A stretch of 64,000 nt of DNA from Daucus carota subsp. sativus (lineage: Eukaryota; Streptophyta; Magnoliopsida; Apiales; Apiaceae): contig NC_030389.2 of NCBI RefSeq assembly GCF_001625215.2, forward strand, positions 36,941,454 to 37,005,453, in the 5' to 3' direction. Under the pieces are notes generated by a model. The model worked only from the letters and a program-made list of their open reading frames with translations, searched no databases and was not told the origin of the DNA. Of the stretch, positions 23,601 to 31,372 are shown piece after piece (the stretch's first letter is position 1; every line of letters begins with the position of its first letter). A program made the translations under genes and the position numbers.

Positions 23601-24679
23601 GTTTTCACATGTATATCACCGATGCCGATTATGTTTGAGAAACTGGTATTACCCATCTTAACAGCACCGAAATTACCAGATTTATAAGTTGCCAATAAAT
23701 CACGATTTGGAGTGGCATGAAATGAAGCTGCAGTATCTATCACCCACTCGATGTCATGATTTCCTACATGGAGACATGTGTCTTCTCCATAGCAGACAAG
23801 TGCAATCTCCGATGATACAGTGACTATGGTCTCACCGCCATCCTTGTTGAAACCCTCACTGGTTTGTGACTGCTCCTTAAGCATCTTTCGACAATCTTTC
23901 TTCCTGTGCCCATAAATTCCACAGTAGTTACAATTTCCGTTGAACCGCTTTGAATAATCAGCAGATTTATTTCTTTCCTGGAACTTCCCTCGTTCTACTG
24001 ACCTTCCTCTGCTTTGGCCTCTACCTCTGCTTCTGCCTCTGGCCCTTGTTCTACCTTCGTACTTGCTTCTATTTTCTGAAACAAGGGCGTAAGAGTGATC
24101 TGTGCCAGCTTCTTTCCTTCTGGCTTCTTCGTTAATTAGGGCGTCCGTGACCATCTCCATTGTAACTTTACCACCAGGGGCAGAATTGCTGAGAGTAATA
24201 ACCAGCGTCTCCCAGCTTTCAGGTAGAGAACTCAGGAGTAATATGGCTTGTTCCTCATCTTTAAGACACCATTCTGCAGCACCAAGTTGGTTCACAAGAT
24301 CCTGGAATTGACTCATATGCTCGGTTATAGACGTACCACTCCGTAACTTGTGGTTTACTAACCGTCTCATTAGTAAAGTCTTATTGCGAGCCGTCTTTGC
24401 CTGGTACATACTCTCGAGCTTCTCCCAGAGCTTATATGCGTCCGATTCTTGAGAAACATGATGAAAGACACTGTGGTCAATCCATTGCCGAATTTGCGCC
24501 ACAGTTTTCTTATTCATTCTCGTCCAAACGTCGTCCGTCTTTGTGGTAGGTTTCACGCCTTTATTTTCTAAAGGTTCTACTAAATCTTTCAAATTTAGCA
24601 GATCTTCCATTCTTGGCTTCCACATATTATAATTTGTGGGCGTAAGTCGAATCATCATATCTGAACTTGAAGATTCCAT
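20657..24679 (-). CDS. Copia Gag-Pol polyprotein
   Basis: 1340 codons from the ATG at 24679 with no stop. In order: Gag of the UBN2 type (residues about 10-190, TPTNYNMWK); a CX2CX4HX4C zinc knuckle (C250-C263, CNYCGIYGHRKKDC); aspartic protease with the active-site triad DTA at about 315; the integrase His/Cys domain (LWHKRLGHM and CEHCFFGKQH); the integrase catalytic core with HSDICGP, SDNGGEY and HNGVAERMNRT supplying D, D and E; reverse transcriptase with YVDDMLIVG; and RNase H with YTDADMAGD and ALSTTEAEY. Protease-integrase-RT order defines copia. The Gag style and tRNA-iMet primer suggest the Tork/Tnt1 side, but this is not tested. The product makes virus-like particles and integrates element cDNA. 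Confidence 0.97.
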   Translation of the reverse strand: MESSSSDMMIRLTPTNYNMWKPRMEDLLNLKDLVEPLENKGVKPTTKTDDVWTRMNKKTVAQIRQWIDHSVFHHVSQESDAYKLWEKLESMYQAKTARNKTLLMRRLVNHKLRSGTSITEHMSQFQDLVNQLGAAEWCLKDEEQAILLLSSLPESWETLVITLSNSAPGGKVTMEMVTDALINEEARRKEAGTDHSYALVSENRSKYEGRTRARGRSRGRGQSRGRSVERGKFQERNKSADYSKRFNGNCNYCGIYGHRKKDCRKMLKEQSQTSEGFNKDGGETIVTVSSEIALVCYGEDTCLHVGNHDIEWVIDTAASFHATPNRDLLATYKSGNFGAVKMGNTSFSNIIGIGDIHVKTNVGCTLVLKDVRHVPDLRLNLISGVALDCHGYESQFRDGSWKLLKGAMVIARGHVCGTLYKTHLKLCQPSLNAVEEAASLNLWHKRLGHMSEKGLTTLAKKDVIPVAKDVVLDSCEHCFFGKQHRVTFSSTRKHRSELLSLVHSDICGPIEEESLGGSRYFVTFIDDASRKVWVYCLRTKDQVFDHFKIFHAMVERETGKKLKCLRSDNGGEYTSREFSSYCAEHGIRHEKTVPRTPQHNGVAERMNRTIVEKVRCMLSMAGLPKSYWAEGVLRTCYLINRSPSVPLNFEVPEKIWTGKDVNYSHLRVFGCKAFVHISKELRQKLDFKASTCIFLGYGDQEFGYRLWDPKMKKIIRSRDVVFFENQFYDFNSGTTTDKYFRSSNDIVPPSEENDVAREEVPEAEQEEEDEDFDQEGSQQSEALENNSSPETHSPEVRRSERGMIPSRKYSESEYLLLTEEGEPETFQEAISLENKQAWMQAMQEEMESLQKNHTYDLVELPKGKKALKNKWVFKIKKDGSGTIIKYKARMVVKGFLQKKGVDFGEIFSPVVKMTSIRVFLGLEASLNLELEQLDVRTAFLHGDLDEEIYMEQPEGFEVSGKKNLVCKLKKSLYGLKQAPRQWYKKFDSFMRSQGYKRTDADQCVYFQRFSDGNFVALLLYVDDMLIVGKDATKINQLKTELSNHFDMKDLGPAQQILGMQIIQDRKNQRLWLSQEKYVERVIKRFNMEKAKPVSIPLGKQFKLSKKSCPSSKKEMEELSKIPYSSAVGSLMYAMVCTRPDIAHAVGMVSRFLSNPGKEHWEAVKWILRYLKGTLNMCLCYGGANPVLEGYTDADMAGDIDSRKSTSGFLYTFAGGAVSWQSRLQKCVALSTTEAEYIAAAEAGKEMLWLKRFLQELGINQEDYKVHCDSQSALDLSKNSMYNSRTKHIDVRYHWIREMMNKQLLRLVKIHTEENPADMLTKAVTWEKIEVCRDIIGMDYK

Positions 24680-24777
24680 TGAAAACTACACCTAAGTTGC
24701 TTTGGACAGAAAGTTTGAAGCAAAATTAGGCCAAAAGAAAAAACTAAAAATGAAACTCAGTAGCTTGAATCACTATA

Positions 24778-24789
24778 GCTCTGATACCA
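24778..24789 (-). other. Primer-binding site of the copia element
   Basis: Reads TGGTATCAGAGC on the minus strand, three bases from the 5' LTR. This complements the 3' end of plant initiator tRNA-Met and is the usual copia primer site. Confidence 0.92.
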
Positions 24790-24792
24790 CTT

Positions 24793-25136
24793 TGTTGGGT
24801 TTGAAAACTCTTCTACTAAACACAAAATAGAATTACATGTAGGAGGAGTAACTCTCACACTCAACTACAATACAAAAAACAAACCCACTTCTATATAATA
24901 CTAATATGAATGTTTCTGAGACTCTTTCCTGAGACTCTTCTGGTGTTTCTTTTTCTTGTCTTATACTTAAACTGGAATGGATGGTGCTATTTATAGCTAG
25001 CCTTCAGCTTTGATGTGTGTGTGAAAGGTGTGCTGCATATCTGTGTGAAATGTTGAAGCCGTAATTGTTGAACCGTGTGAAGTAAATACTTAAGCTGTAA
25101 TCTTCTTGGGAAACTGAAATGCAGCTGGACTCTACA
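24793..25136 (-). repeat. 5' LTR of the copia element
   Basis: 344 bp, TG...CA. A possible TATA on the minus strand is ctataaatagcacc (about 24986-24999). Confidence 0.95.
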
Positions 25137-25559
25137 GGAAGCATAATCAGTATGTAAATCAGTAACTAAAAGCATTCCATGAACCTGAGCAATTAATTTC
25201 AAAGTACGAGTCTTGGTCTCAAAAGGAATATCGAATTTTTCGATAAGGGTACTGGAAGTATCCGCAGAGAATAAAGAGCAGTCCTTTTGGAGAAAGGTGG
25301 AAGGAGGGATGATAAGCAAAGCATTATCATGAGAATGACAAATAGAACAAGAGATTTGAGAAGAAATGAACGAGGGGTCATTAATAAGAGAGTACCATGT
25401 TTTGTTAACTGAAGTTGACCTCACAAGGTCTTTCACAGGCAGTCTTAAGAGGATTTCCATGATTGTTTCGGGGGGAAGATCATCAAACGCTGTTGCAGAC
25501 ATTTTTTTGCTAGAGAGAGAGAAATTAAGTTTTGATTATGAGAGAGAGAGAAACTAAGT

Positions 25560-26250
25560 TTTGAGTATAAAATACAACGAAGAGCTCTGTATTTATGTGT
25601 GCATTAGCATAGGGTGTGTACACGTTTTCTCATTTATTTTACGCGGACCAAATGAAATTTGGAATAATCTAGATGATTTTCGAAAAGAAATTTTCCAATT
25701 TAAAATTTTGTGTATATTTTATTTTGATTTTAAATATTTTTAAAATCCGAATCCAAAGTTATTGAGTTAACGTGGATATTATAAATTTAGGAAAATGTGA
25801 AGATATTGCGAAATATCTTAAAAATCTTTAAAATCTGATAATATTTGTTTCAGATTCTTAAAAAGGTTCTTAATTTTAAAATTGAGGCGGCATCCATTAG
25901 AGTGTCTAAACAACTTTTTAAATATAAATGTCGTAACATCATAACTTATTCCAAAAAAAATAAGAAGAGGAAATCATCCAAAATAGCAAACTAAAATACA
26001 ATTAACAACATTTGAAAATTTTCCATTAAAGTTGTTTTAATTCTTTTTTAAGCCAGGATAAAATATAAATTATCTTAAGATGGTATGAAATTCTAACTTT
26101 TACCGCAAGTATACTCAAAATATTACTATTAGAATCAAGCGACACCTTAATGGGGTGTGCTTGGTGATCATGCACTCTCAGAATTCTTATGCTTTTCCTT
26201 ACCCTTCTAGTACTTGAGCTGCTTCAATCACAAAAACCTAGTACGTTTTT
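25560..26250. other. Upstream region of F-box copy 3, no gene
   Basis: Near-duplicate of 17713-18410. AT-rich, no supportable gene. Confidence 0.55.
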
Positions 26251-26466
26251 ACGTATAACAGCATAGTAGGTCATATATAGTAAACCTAAACTATTCTCAA
26301 CCAAATATAGTGCATGATTTGATTTAGTTAGAAGGGGCAAGATTTAGAAGCAAACAATTACAAATTGGGTGAGTTTATATTGGAAATCAAGCACTTCATA
26401 CAAAAACCAAACAAATATATTTAAAAGCCTAAATTTCTCTTAGTGATACTAAAAAGCACCCAAAAC

Positions 26467-26593
26467 ATTTATTGTCACCTTTCAAAAAATAGAGGCCACA
26501 CTAAAATGTTGCTATTTGTCATCCTTCATTCATTACGAAAAACACCGGAAAAATTTAGTGTCACCTCTCAAAAAATAGAGCTGACACTAAAAT
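26467..26593. repeat. Short hairpin repeat, copies e and f in tandem
   Basis: Hairpins at 26467-26507 and 26552-26593, the same tandem arrangement as at 18618-18746. Confidence 0.65.
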
Positions 26594-27552
26594 ATTGCTA
26601 TTTGTCATCCTTCATGCATTGTTGTATTCTCCACGAATAATTTGCTAGCAACCTTTTAGAAAATTGTAGTTAACAATTGGGGTGAAATAAATTCTTAAAA
26701 AAAGTGATAGTATTACGCCTCAAAAGTAATCTAATTAAATTATTTTTGCAGGATTTTGGTATTGTAAAAATTTCATATAGTGAAAATTTATAATACTTGC
26801 TATTGGTAGTCGATTATTGATAATCAAATATAGTTGTAGGGGTCCATGATAGTAAAAAATGATGAGATAATGCATGTGGTGGTGCTAAATAGTCATTAGT
26901 AGTGGCAAGTTATGCTCTCAATCAATAGGTCAATCATGGTTATAGGTGACAAAGGCAACAATGGAGCCGGTTGATAATGTTGCTAGGAGGATCATCAATT
27001 TAGTAGAAGTGAGGATAAGGATAATGCATGTTGTTTATATTTATATATTTATATGTGAGTTCTTTTATATAAAAAGTAGTCATTTAATATCAATTTTTGT
27101 ACCCCTAAAATTTTTCTTGAAATAATATGTAGATGGATGATATTAATCTTATTTATTATTTTTATTATCAATCAGATGATTACACTTATGATCGGAGAAA
27201 TTTTTTTTAACGAACTAATTCACGATTCATATAATTTTTTCCGTGATTCTTTCTCTATATTGCATTTATGAAAATTTACATGGACGTAAAGAACCGTTAT
27301 AAATTTTTCATAAAATGTTATACGACACACAAGTGGAATTTCTAATACATAATAAAATAGATAAATGCCATTTCTATGCTAATGCAACCCTTACGAACTA
27401 ATCCATTTTTGCAAGCAATATTTCTATCACGTGATTAATAAGAAGAAACAGTTATTACAACTCAAGACTTAATAAATAATCGTATCACATCGTAGTAAAG
27501 GTAGAAAATAGAGTACATATAACCAAGAACTTAGGTTTTACACATGATTTAC

Positions 27553-28504
27553 TTAAGGTTCGTTACAGAAACATGTGCAAAAAGGCTTAGAACATACACT
27601 CGTACTGCCATTCACAGCATCCATTTCATAATTTGGCGAAGAAGCCATAGGCATTGCATTTACATTCGGCGTTTCAGACATTAAAGGATTGCTCGTCGGC
27701 TGCATCCAACCATATCAGAGGCAAAACATCAAATACTAACATAATTAGCTAGCTAGTAAAATACTCCCTCCGTCCCAATCATTTGTTTACATATCATTTG
27801 AGCACGGAGATTAAGAAATATATATAAAGTAGTGGAAAAGAGAAAGAGAAGTGGGTGGACAGTGGACTGGGGGGACTCATTCATTTTCAATATATAAACG
27901 AGAGATAATAGAGTAAAAGTAGTGTAAAAAGTGAAAAGAAGTGGGGAAGTGGTGAGACACATTGAGTATATTTGGTAAGATTTAAAATATATAAAATTGG
28001 ATGGGACACTGAAACTAAAAAAATATATAAAGAAATGATTGAAATGGAAGGACTAATATTATGCTGTTATAAAGAACAAACCTGAACAGAAAATGAGGGC
28101 TCTTGGAGGTGGCATTGATAACAATCGTTGCAGAAATAGTAGGGGCCTCCGCCACAATCATTGCAAACACTATAAGCGTCCCGCAAAAAAATGTCGCATT
28201 TGACACAGAAGGGCTTCTTAGATTTGATAATATAGTAAAGAGTCATGATCTCCCAAAAATCTAAACCTCGGTTCTTATCTCCGTCTAACGACATGAACAA
28301 GTTTCTGCCAGCATAGTATTCAAACCCTTCGGAAACTAAGAAGTTCTTGAACTCAGTATAGTCAACACTTCCATTTCCATCTCTGTCCATGGCATTGAAG
28401 AATTGGTGTCCCAGAGTTTGAACATCCGACGGTGCAGCGTAGTATTGAGACACTACAAAGTTCCGAAGGTTTGCCATTGCGCAGTCTTGTTGGTACGAGG
28501 ACAT
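27553..28504 (-). CDS. EF-hand/Cys-rich protein, copy 1 (last exon deleted)
   Basis: Exon 1 is 28504-28082 (141 codons, donor CAG|GT) and exon 2 is 27699-27598 if spliced as in copy 2 (acceptor GGATGCAG). Exon 1 encodes two canonical EF-hand loops, DRDGNGSVDYTE (residues 40-51) and DGDKNRGLDFWE (74-85), then a metal-binding-like domain with pairs CVKC, CNDC and CNDCYQCH (100-132). The paralog's terminal exon is absent here, so exon 2 most likely reads through 13 extra codons ending CFCNEP, stop at 27553. Likely a calcium sensor; the Cys domain resembles ZZ/C1 fingers. A TATAAATA box lies at 28577-28584, about 75 bases before the ATG. Whether the shortened protein is functional is unknown. Confidence 0.75.
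27764..28053. mobile_element. Stowaway-like MITE in intron 1 of EF-hand copy 1
   Basis: 290 bp, starts ctccctccgtcccaatcatt, ends tgattgaaatggaaggac, flanked by TA. The same MITE sits at the same place in copy 2 (32736-33018), so it predates the duplication. Confidence 0.8.
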
Positions 28505-28576
28505 TCTAACGATATATGATAACTATGTTGAATCTAGGTTTTTTTTTGGGTACGATGAACTGGATTTTAACATGCT

Positions 28577-28584
28577 TATTTATA
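28577..28584 (-). promoter_or_regulatory. TATA box of EF-hand copy 1
   Basis: TATAAATA on the minus strand, 73 bases upstream of the start codon, conserved at 33542-33549 in the duplicate. Confidence 0.55.
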
Positions 28585-28604
28585 GACACATGTCCTCTCA
28601 ATTA

Positions 28605-28867
28605 CTCCCTCTGTTATGAATTAACAGTCGTTTAAGGTTTTTACACAATTCTTAAGAAAAAACAACTTTTCATGTGAACTACGATTAATGCTGAATAAAT
28701 TCTCTTTCATACCCCTGTGTGGTTACTTGAACTAATGTGAAATTAAAGCATTGAACAGGGTTAATACAGGAAGTGGAAGCAGTGTTTGGTATTGAAAAAT
28801 GAGAACGACTGTTATTAAATGACAAGCTAAGTTTTCTAAAACGTCCATTAAATCCAAACAGAGGGAG
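28605..28867. mobile_element. Stowaway MITE between divergent EF-hand genes
   Basis: 263 bp, ctccctctgttatgaatt...atccaaacagagggag, flanked by TA. The duplicate at about 33560-33575 has the unoccupied site (cctctcaattattgagggag), which proves insertion after duplication. Confidence 0.9.
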
Positions 28868-28980
28868 TATTGAGGGAGTTAGCTAAAGCTTCCTCAATGT
28901 GCGAGTATATTTAAAAGTCGCGCAGTTACACGTTGACGAAGTCTCCATGCTAGCTTGGTCAACTCAAGGAGATGTGTGTG

Positions 28981-28989
28981 TATAAATAA
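28981..28989 (+). promoter_or_regulatory. TATA box of EF-hand copy 3
   Basis: TATAAATAA about 100 bases upstream of the plus-strand ATG at 29089. Confidence 0.5.
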
Positions 28990-29088
28990 ACAATAATACT
29001 AAAAACTTGTTCATCGTATTTAACATCAAATACTAAGCAAGATAGCTCACAGTCACTAGCAGATTGAAAAACTCGTATTCATTGTTAA

Positions 29089-29694
29089 ATGTCGTCGTAC
29101 CAACAAGACTTCGCAATGGCAAACCTCTGGCACTTTGTAGTGGCTCAATACTATGCTGCACCGTGGCAAGCTCAAACTATGGCACACCAATTCTTCAATT
29201 CCATGGACAGAGATGGAAATGGAAGTGTTGATTATAGTGAGTTCAAGAATTTCTTAGTTTCCGAAGGCTTTGAATACTACGCAGGCAGGAATTTGTTTTC
29301 CAAGTTAGATGGAGACAGAAATCGGGGACTGGATTTCTGGGAGATCATGACACTTTACTATATTCTCAAATGTGGGAGACCCTTCTGTTTCAGATGCGAC
29401 AATTTTTTGTGGGACGCTTATTGTGTTTACAATGAATGTCGCGGAGGCCCCTGCTATTTCTGCAGCAACTGTTATCAATGCCACCTCCAAGAGCACACAT
29501 TTTTTGTTCAGGTTTGTTGTTTGTACAATTGCGCCCATTATTGTTGATCATATAAGTATTTGATTGTTCGATTATGTTGTATATTGATAATGCAGCCGAC
29601 GGGAAGTCCTTTAGTTCAAAGGTCTGAAACGCCTAATGTAAGTGCAATGTGTTGTATATATGGTGGTAACTTGGATTTTTCTGAAGTCGTGTGA
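29089..29694 (+). CDS. EF-hand/Cys-rich protein, copy 3, C-terminus replaced by LTR sequence
   Basis: Exon 1 is 29089-29511 (141 codons, ends TTCAG|GTTTG) and exon 2 starts at 29596 after AATGCAG. Both EF-hand loops are canonical: DRDGNGSVDYSE (40-51) and DGDRNRGLDFWE (74-85). The Cys domain has CFRC, then YNEC where paralogs have CNDC, so one predicted ligand (position 114) is Tyr, then CSNCYQCH. Exon 2 gives PTGSPLVQRSETPNVSAM and then runs into a solo LTR at 29650; the frame ends at TGA 29692-29694. Rest of the ancestral gene: 30142-30428. A GTAAGT inside exon 2 (29638) could act as a new donor. It is transcribed away from copy 1, with 584 bases between start codons. Confidence 0.7.
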
Positions 29695-30136
29695 ACACTT
29701 TCAGATTGAAGTTATTTGTGGTTCACCAAATAATTCAATCGGATTAAATCAGAAATTCTGCAAGAAGAGAGAATGTGTTTTGTTGTGTATTTCAAATGAA
29801 CCATATCTTTGAAATGATCAATGCAACATCAATATATAGATGTCAATAGACGTGTCTTTTTGATAATAGACACATCTTAATCCAAATAGATTTGTCTAAT
29901 GGTAATAGAAACATCTTATCCCAATAGATGTGTCTAATGTCAATGAACAAATCTAATGCCAATAGACACTTTTTTTCCGATAGATATGTCTAATGCCAAT
30001 GAACATGCCTCATAAGCACTAATAATCATAATAAACTCGAACTAAGCATACACTCCGTACTCTCCTGACTTGTTCGATATAATATTATGATTACATTGAT
30101 CAACTAGTTAATTCAATTACACTAAAATAACCAACA
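29650..30136. mobile_element. Solo LTR in exon 2 of EF-hand copy 3
   Basis: 487 bp, starts TGTTG and ends CAACA (perfect 5-bp inverted ends), flanked by the 5-bp duplication CAATG (29645-29649, 30137-30141). No interior or second LTR, so it is the product of LTR-LTR recombination. Contains several degenerate copies of aatagatgtgtctaatg. Confidence 0.85.
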
Positions 30137-30141
30137 CAATG

Positions 30142-30428
30142 ACTATGTATTCTTCTGGTGGCAATCCTTCGCAGCCTTCGTCGAACTATGACATGGTTGC
30201 TGTGAGCAGAGGTCAAAGTGTATGTTCTGAACCTTTTTGTTCATAGTTCAGTTTAACCTTATATAAAATCCATGTATAAATATATAATATATGTTGATGT
30301 CTTTTATTTTAGGAAAAGGATAAGCATAGCTCATTGAGGGCAGCGTACAGGGCATTTGAGTTAGCACTGAGCGTGTTCAACGCGCGGCTGAGGTGGTGAA
30401 CGCCGGTGCTGCTTCGTGTTCTATTATG
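30142..30428 (+). pseudogene. Displaced 3' part of EF-hand copy 3
   Basis: 30142-30219 continues exon 2 in phase (SSGGNPSQPSSNYDMVAVS) and ends at an AGT|GTATGT donor as in the paralogs. The last exon begins at 30313 after TTTTAG (EKDKHSSLRAAYRAFELALS) and in that phase stops at 30397-30399. The paralog's terminal residues Cys-Ser-Ile-Met are still encoded at 30417-30428, but in another phase, so an indel after about 30360 shifted the frame and removed the CaaX tail. Confidence 0.65.
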
Positions 30429-30608
30429 TGAATGAGAATTAGATCCTCCGTGTGTATTATTTAAATTGTTAATCACATGTACTTCCATTTTTTAGCTAGA
30501 TTTACTGCCACACAACCTGTCAAGTGAGCTGTAATAATCATTCTGTCAAAAAAAAAAAAGCTGTAATAATTGTTTGTTCTTGTTTGTTACGTAATGAAAT
30601 ATATATAT

Positions 30609-31372
30609 AGTAATTCTAATTCAAAATATTAAGTACAAATGAACTAAACTACAAACCAATACTTTTTAAGGCAATGGGGAGGTTTGTGCACTTTGGGGAC
30701 GGACTTCAAGCTTAGGGCTGTAATTCGAACCGAGCCGGACAAGTTTCGAGCCGAGCCTAATTCGAGTCAAGTTTAATCTAGTCGAGCCGAGCCGGCTCGG
30801 TTCACTAATCGAGCTTAAATCTTTGCTCGAACTCGACTCGGTTAATTTCACGAGTCGAGTCGAGCCGGCTCGTTTAGCTAAATGAGCCGGTTTTAACGTG
30901 TCGAGCGAGCCACCTCATATAATTTTACACTTAATCGGGCCCAGATCTCTACCCGAACTCGGCTCGTTTAATTTCACGAGTCAAATCGAGCTAGCTCGTT
31001 TAATTAAACGAGCTGAAACCTTTGCTCGAACTCAGCTCGTTTAACGAGTCGAGGCGAGCCGAGTCCACTTAAACGAGTTCGAGCCGGGCGAGTTCGCGAC
31101 CCGCCCGCCTCGAATTATAACTCTATTCAAGGTGGGTCTTGAGACCTAGATGGAGCTTGATGGACGGGAATGAGGCCTAGTTAGAAGGGGGTATACTCAA
31201 GTATTGGCTCTTGAGTTTGTCTTGAGCGTCTCTAGGGACTCTCTAGAGCCTTAGTAAGATTTTAGTCGACCCGGGATGAATTGAGTAGGATCGGGAGTGG
31301 GTTCCAAGTTGGTGATATCATATGGCATTAGTTTATCGTAATTTGTATTTAAGGTTTGTATTAGATCAGTAG
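30609..31372. mobile_element. TA-flanked inverted-end element, copy F
   Basis: Left end follows tatatatatag and contains aaactacaaaccaatac; right end contains ttgtatttaaggtttgtatt followed by gaatatatatatatgtgtg. The body (31130-31330) matches 55441-55680 loosely. An hAT MITE is inserted at 30713-31125. Confidence 0.6.
30713..31125. mobile_element. hAT-type MITE with CGAGCCGAGC repeats
   Basis: 413 bp. Ends TAGGGCTGTAATTCGA and (complement) TAGAGTTATAATTCGA. Flanks ttcaagct and ttcaaggt are an 8-bp duplication with one change. The interior is made of repeated gagccgagc/gctcgttta motifs that can fold. A relative lies at 51079-51400. Confidence 0.8.

Larger units (their letters stand above)
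20279..25136 (-). mobile_element. Ty1/copia LTR retrotransposon, complete and young
   Basis: Two 344-bp LTRs (20279-20622 and 24793-25136) start TGTTGGGTTT and end TCTACA. I see one substitution between them (t/c at about 20303 versus 24817). The 5-bp duplication GGAAG flanks it (20274-20278, 25137-25141). A tRNA-iMet-type primer site abuts the right LTR and a GGAGGGGGAGAAT tract abuts the left one. One uninterrupted 1340-codon polyprotein lies between. All parts needed for mobility appear intact. Confidence 0.97.
19640..25502 (-). pseudogene. F-box gene copy 3, split by a copia element
   Basis: Host blocks are 25502-25137 and 20278-19640. The first encodes an intact F-box (DDLPPETIMEILLRLPVKDL, residues 7-26) up to HTDYAS; the second resumes in frame with RELYLWNPYVTRHRVLVSS, joined across the duplication GGAAG. 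About 60 codons on, at about 20124, the frame jumps from MNDYKIVRI to LFGEFNLPDDLSQ in another phase, so the middle of the FBA domain is deleted. The last block (20076-19681) then runs in one frame to the stop after LILYEG. Before the copia insertion it was therefore already damaged. Family: SCF substrate receptor with FBA domain, resembling CPR1/CPR30-type proteins. Confidence 0.8.
26790..28590. repeat. EF-hand segmental duplication, unit 1
   Basis: Matches 31556-33560 in order: tagttgtaggggtccatgat, the taatcttatttattattttt segment, the EF-hand 3' exons, a Stowaway MITE in intron 1, exon 1 and a TATA region. Unit 1 lacks about 200 bases that contain the last exon in unit 2. Confidence 0.85.
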
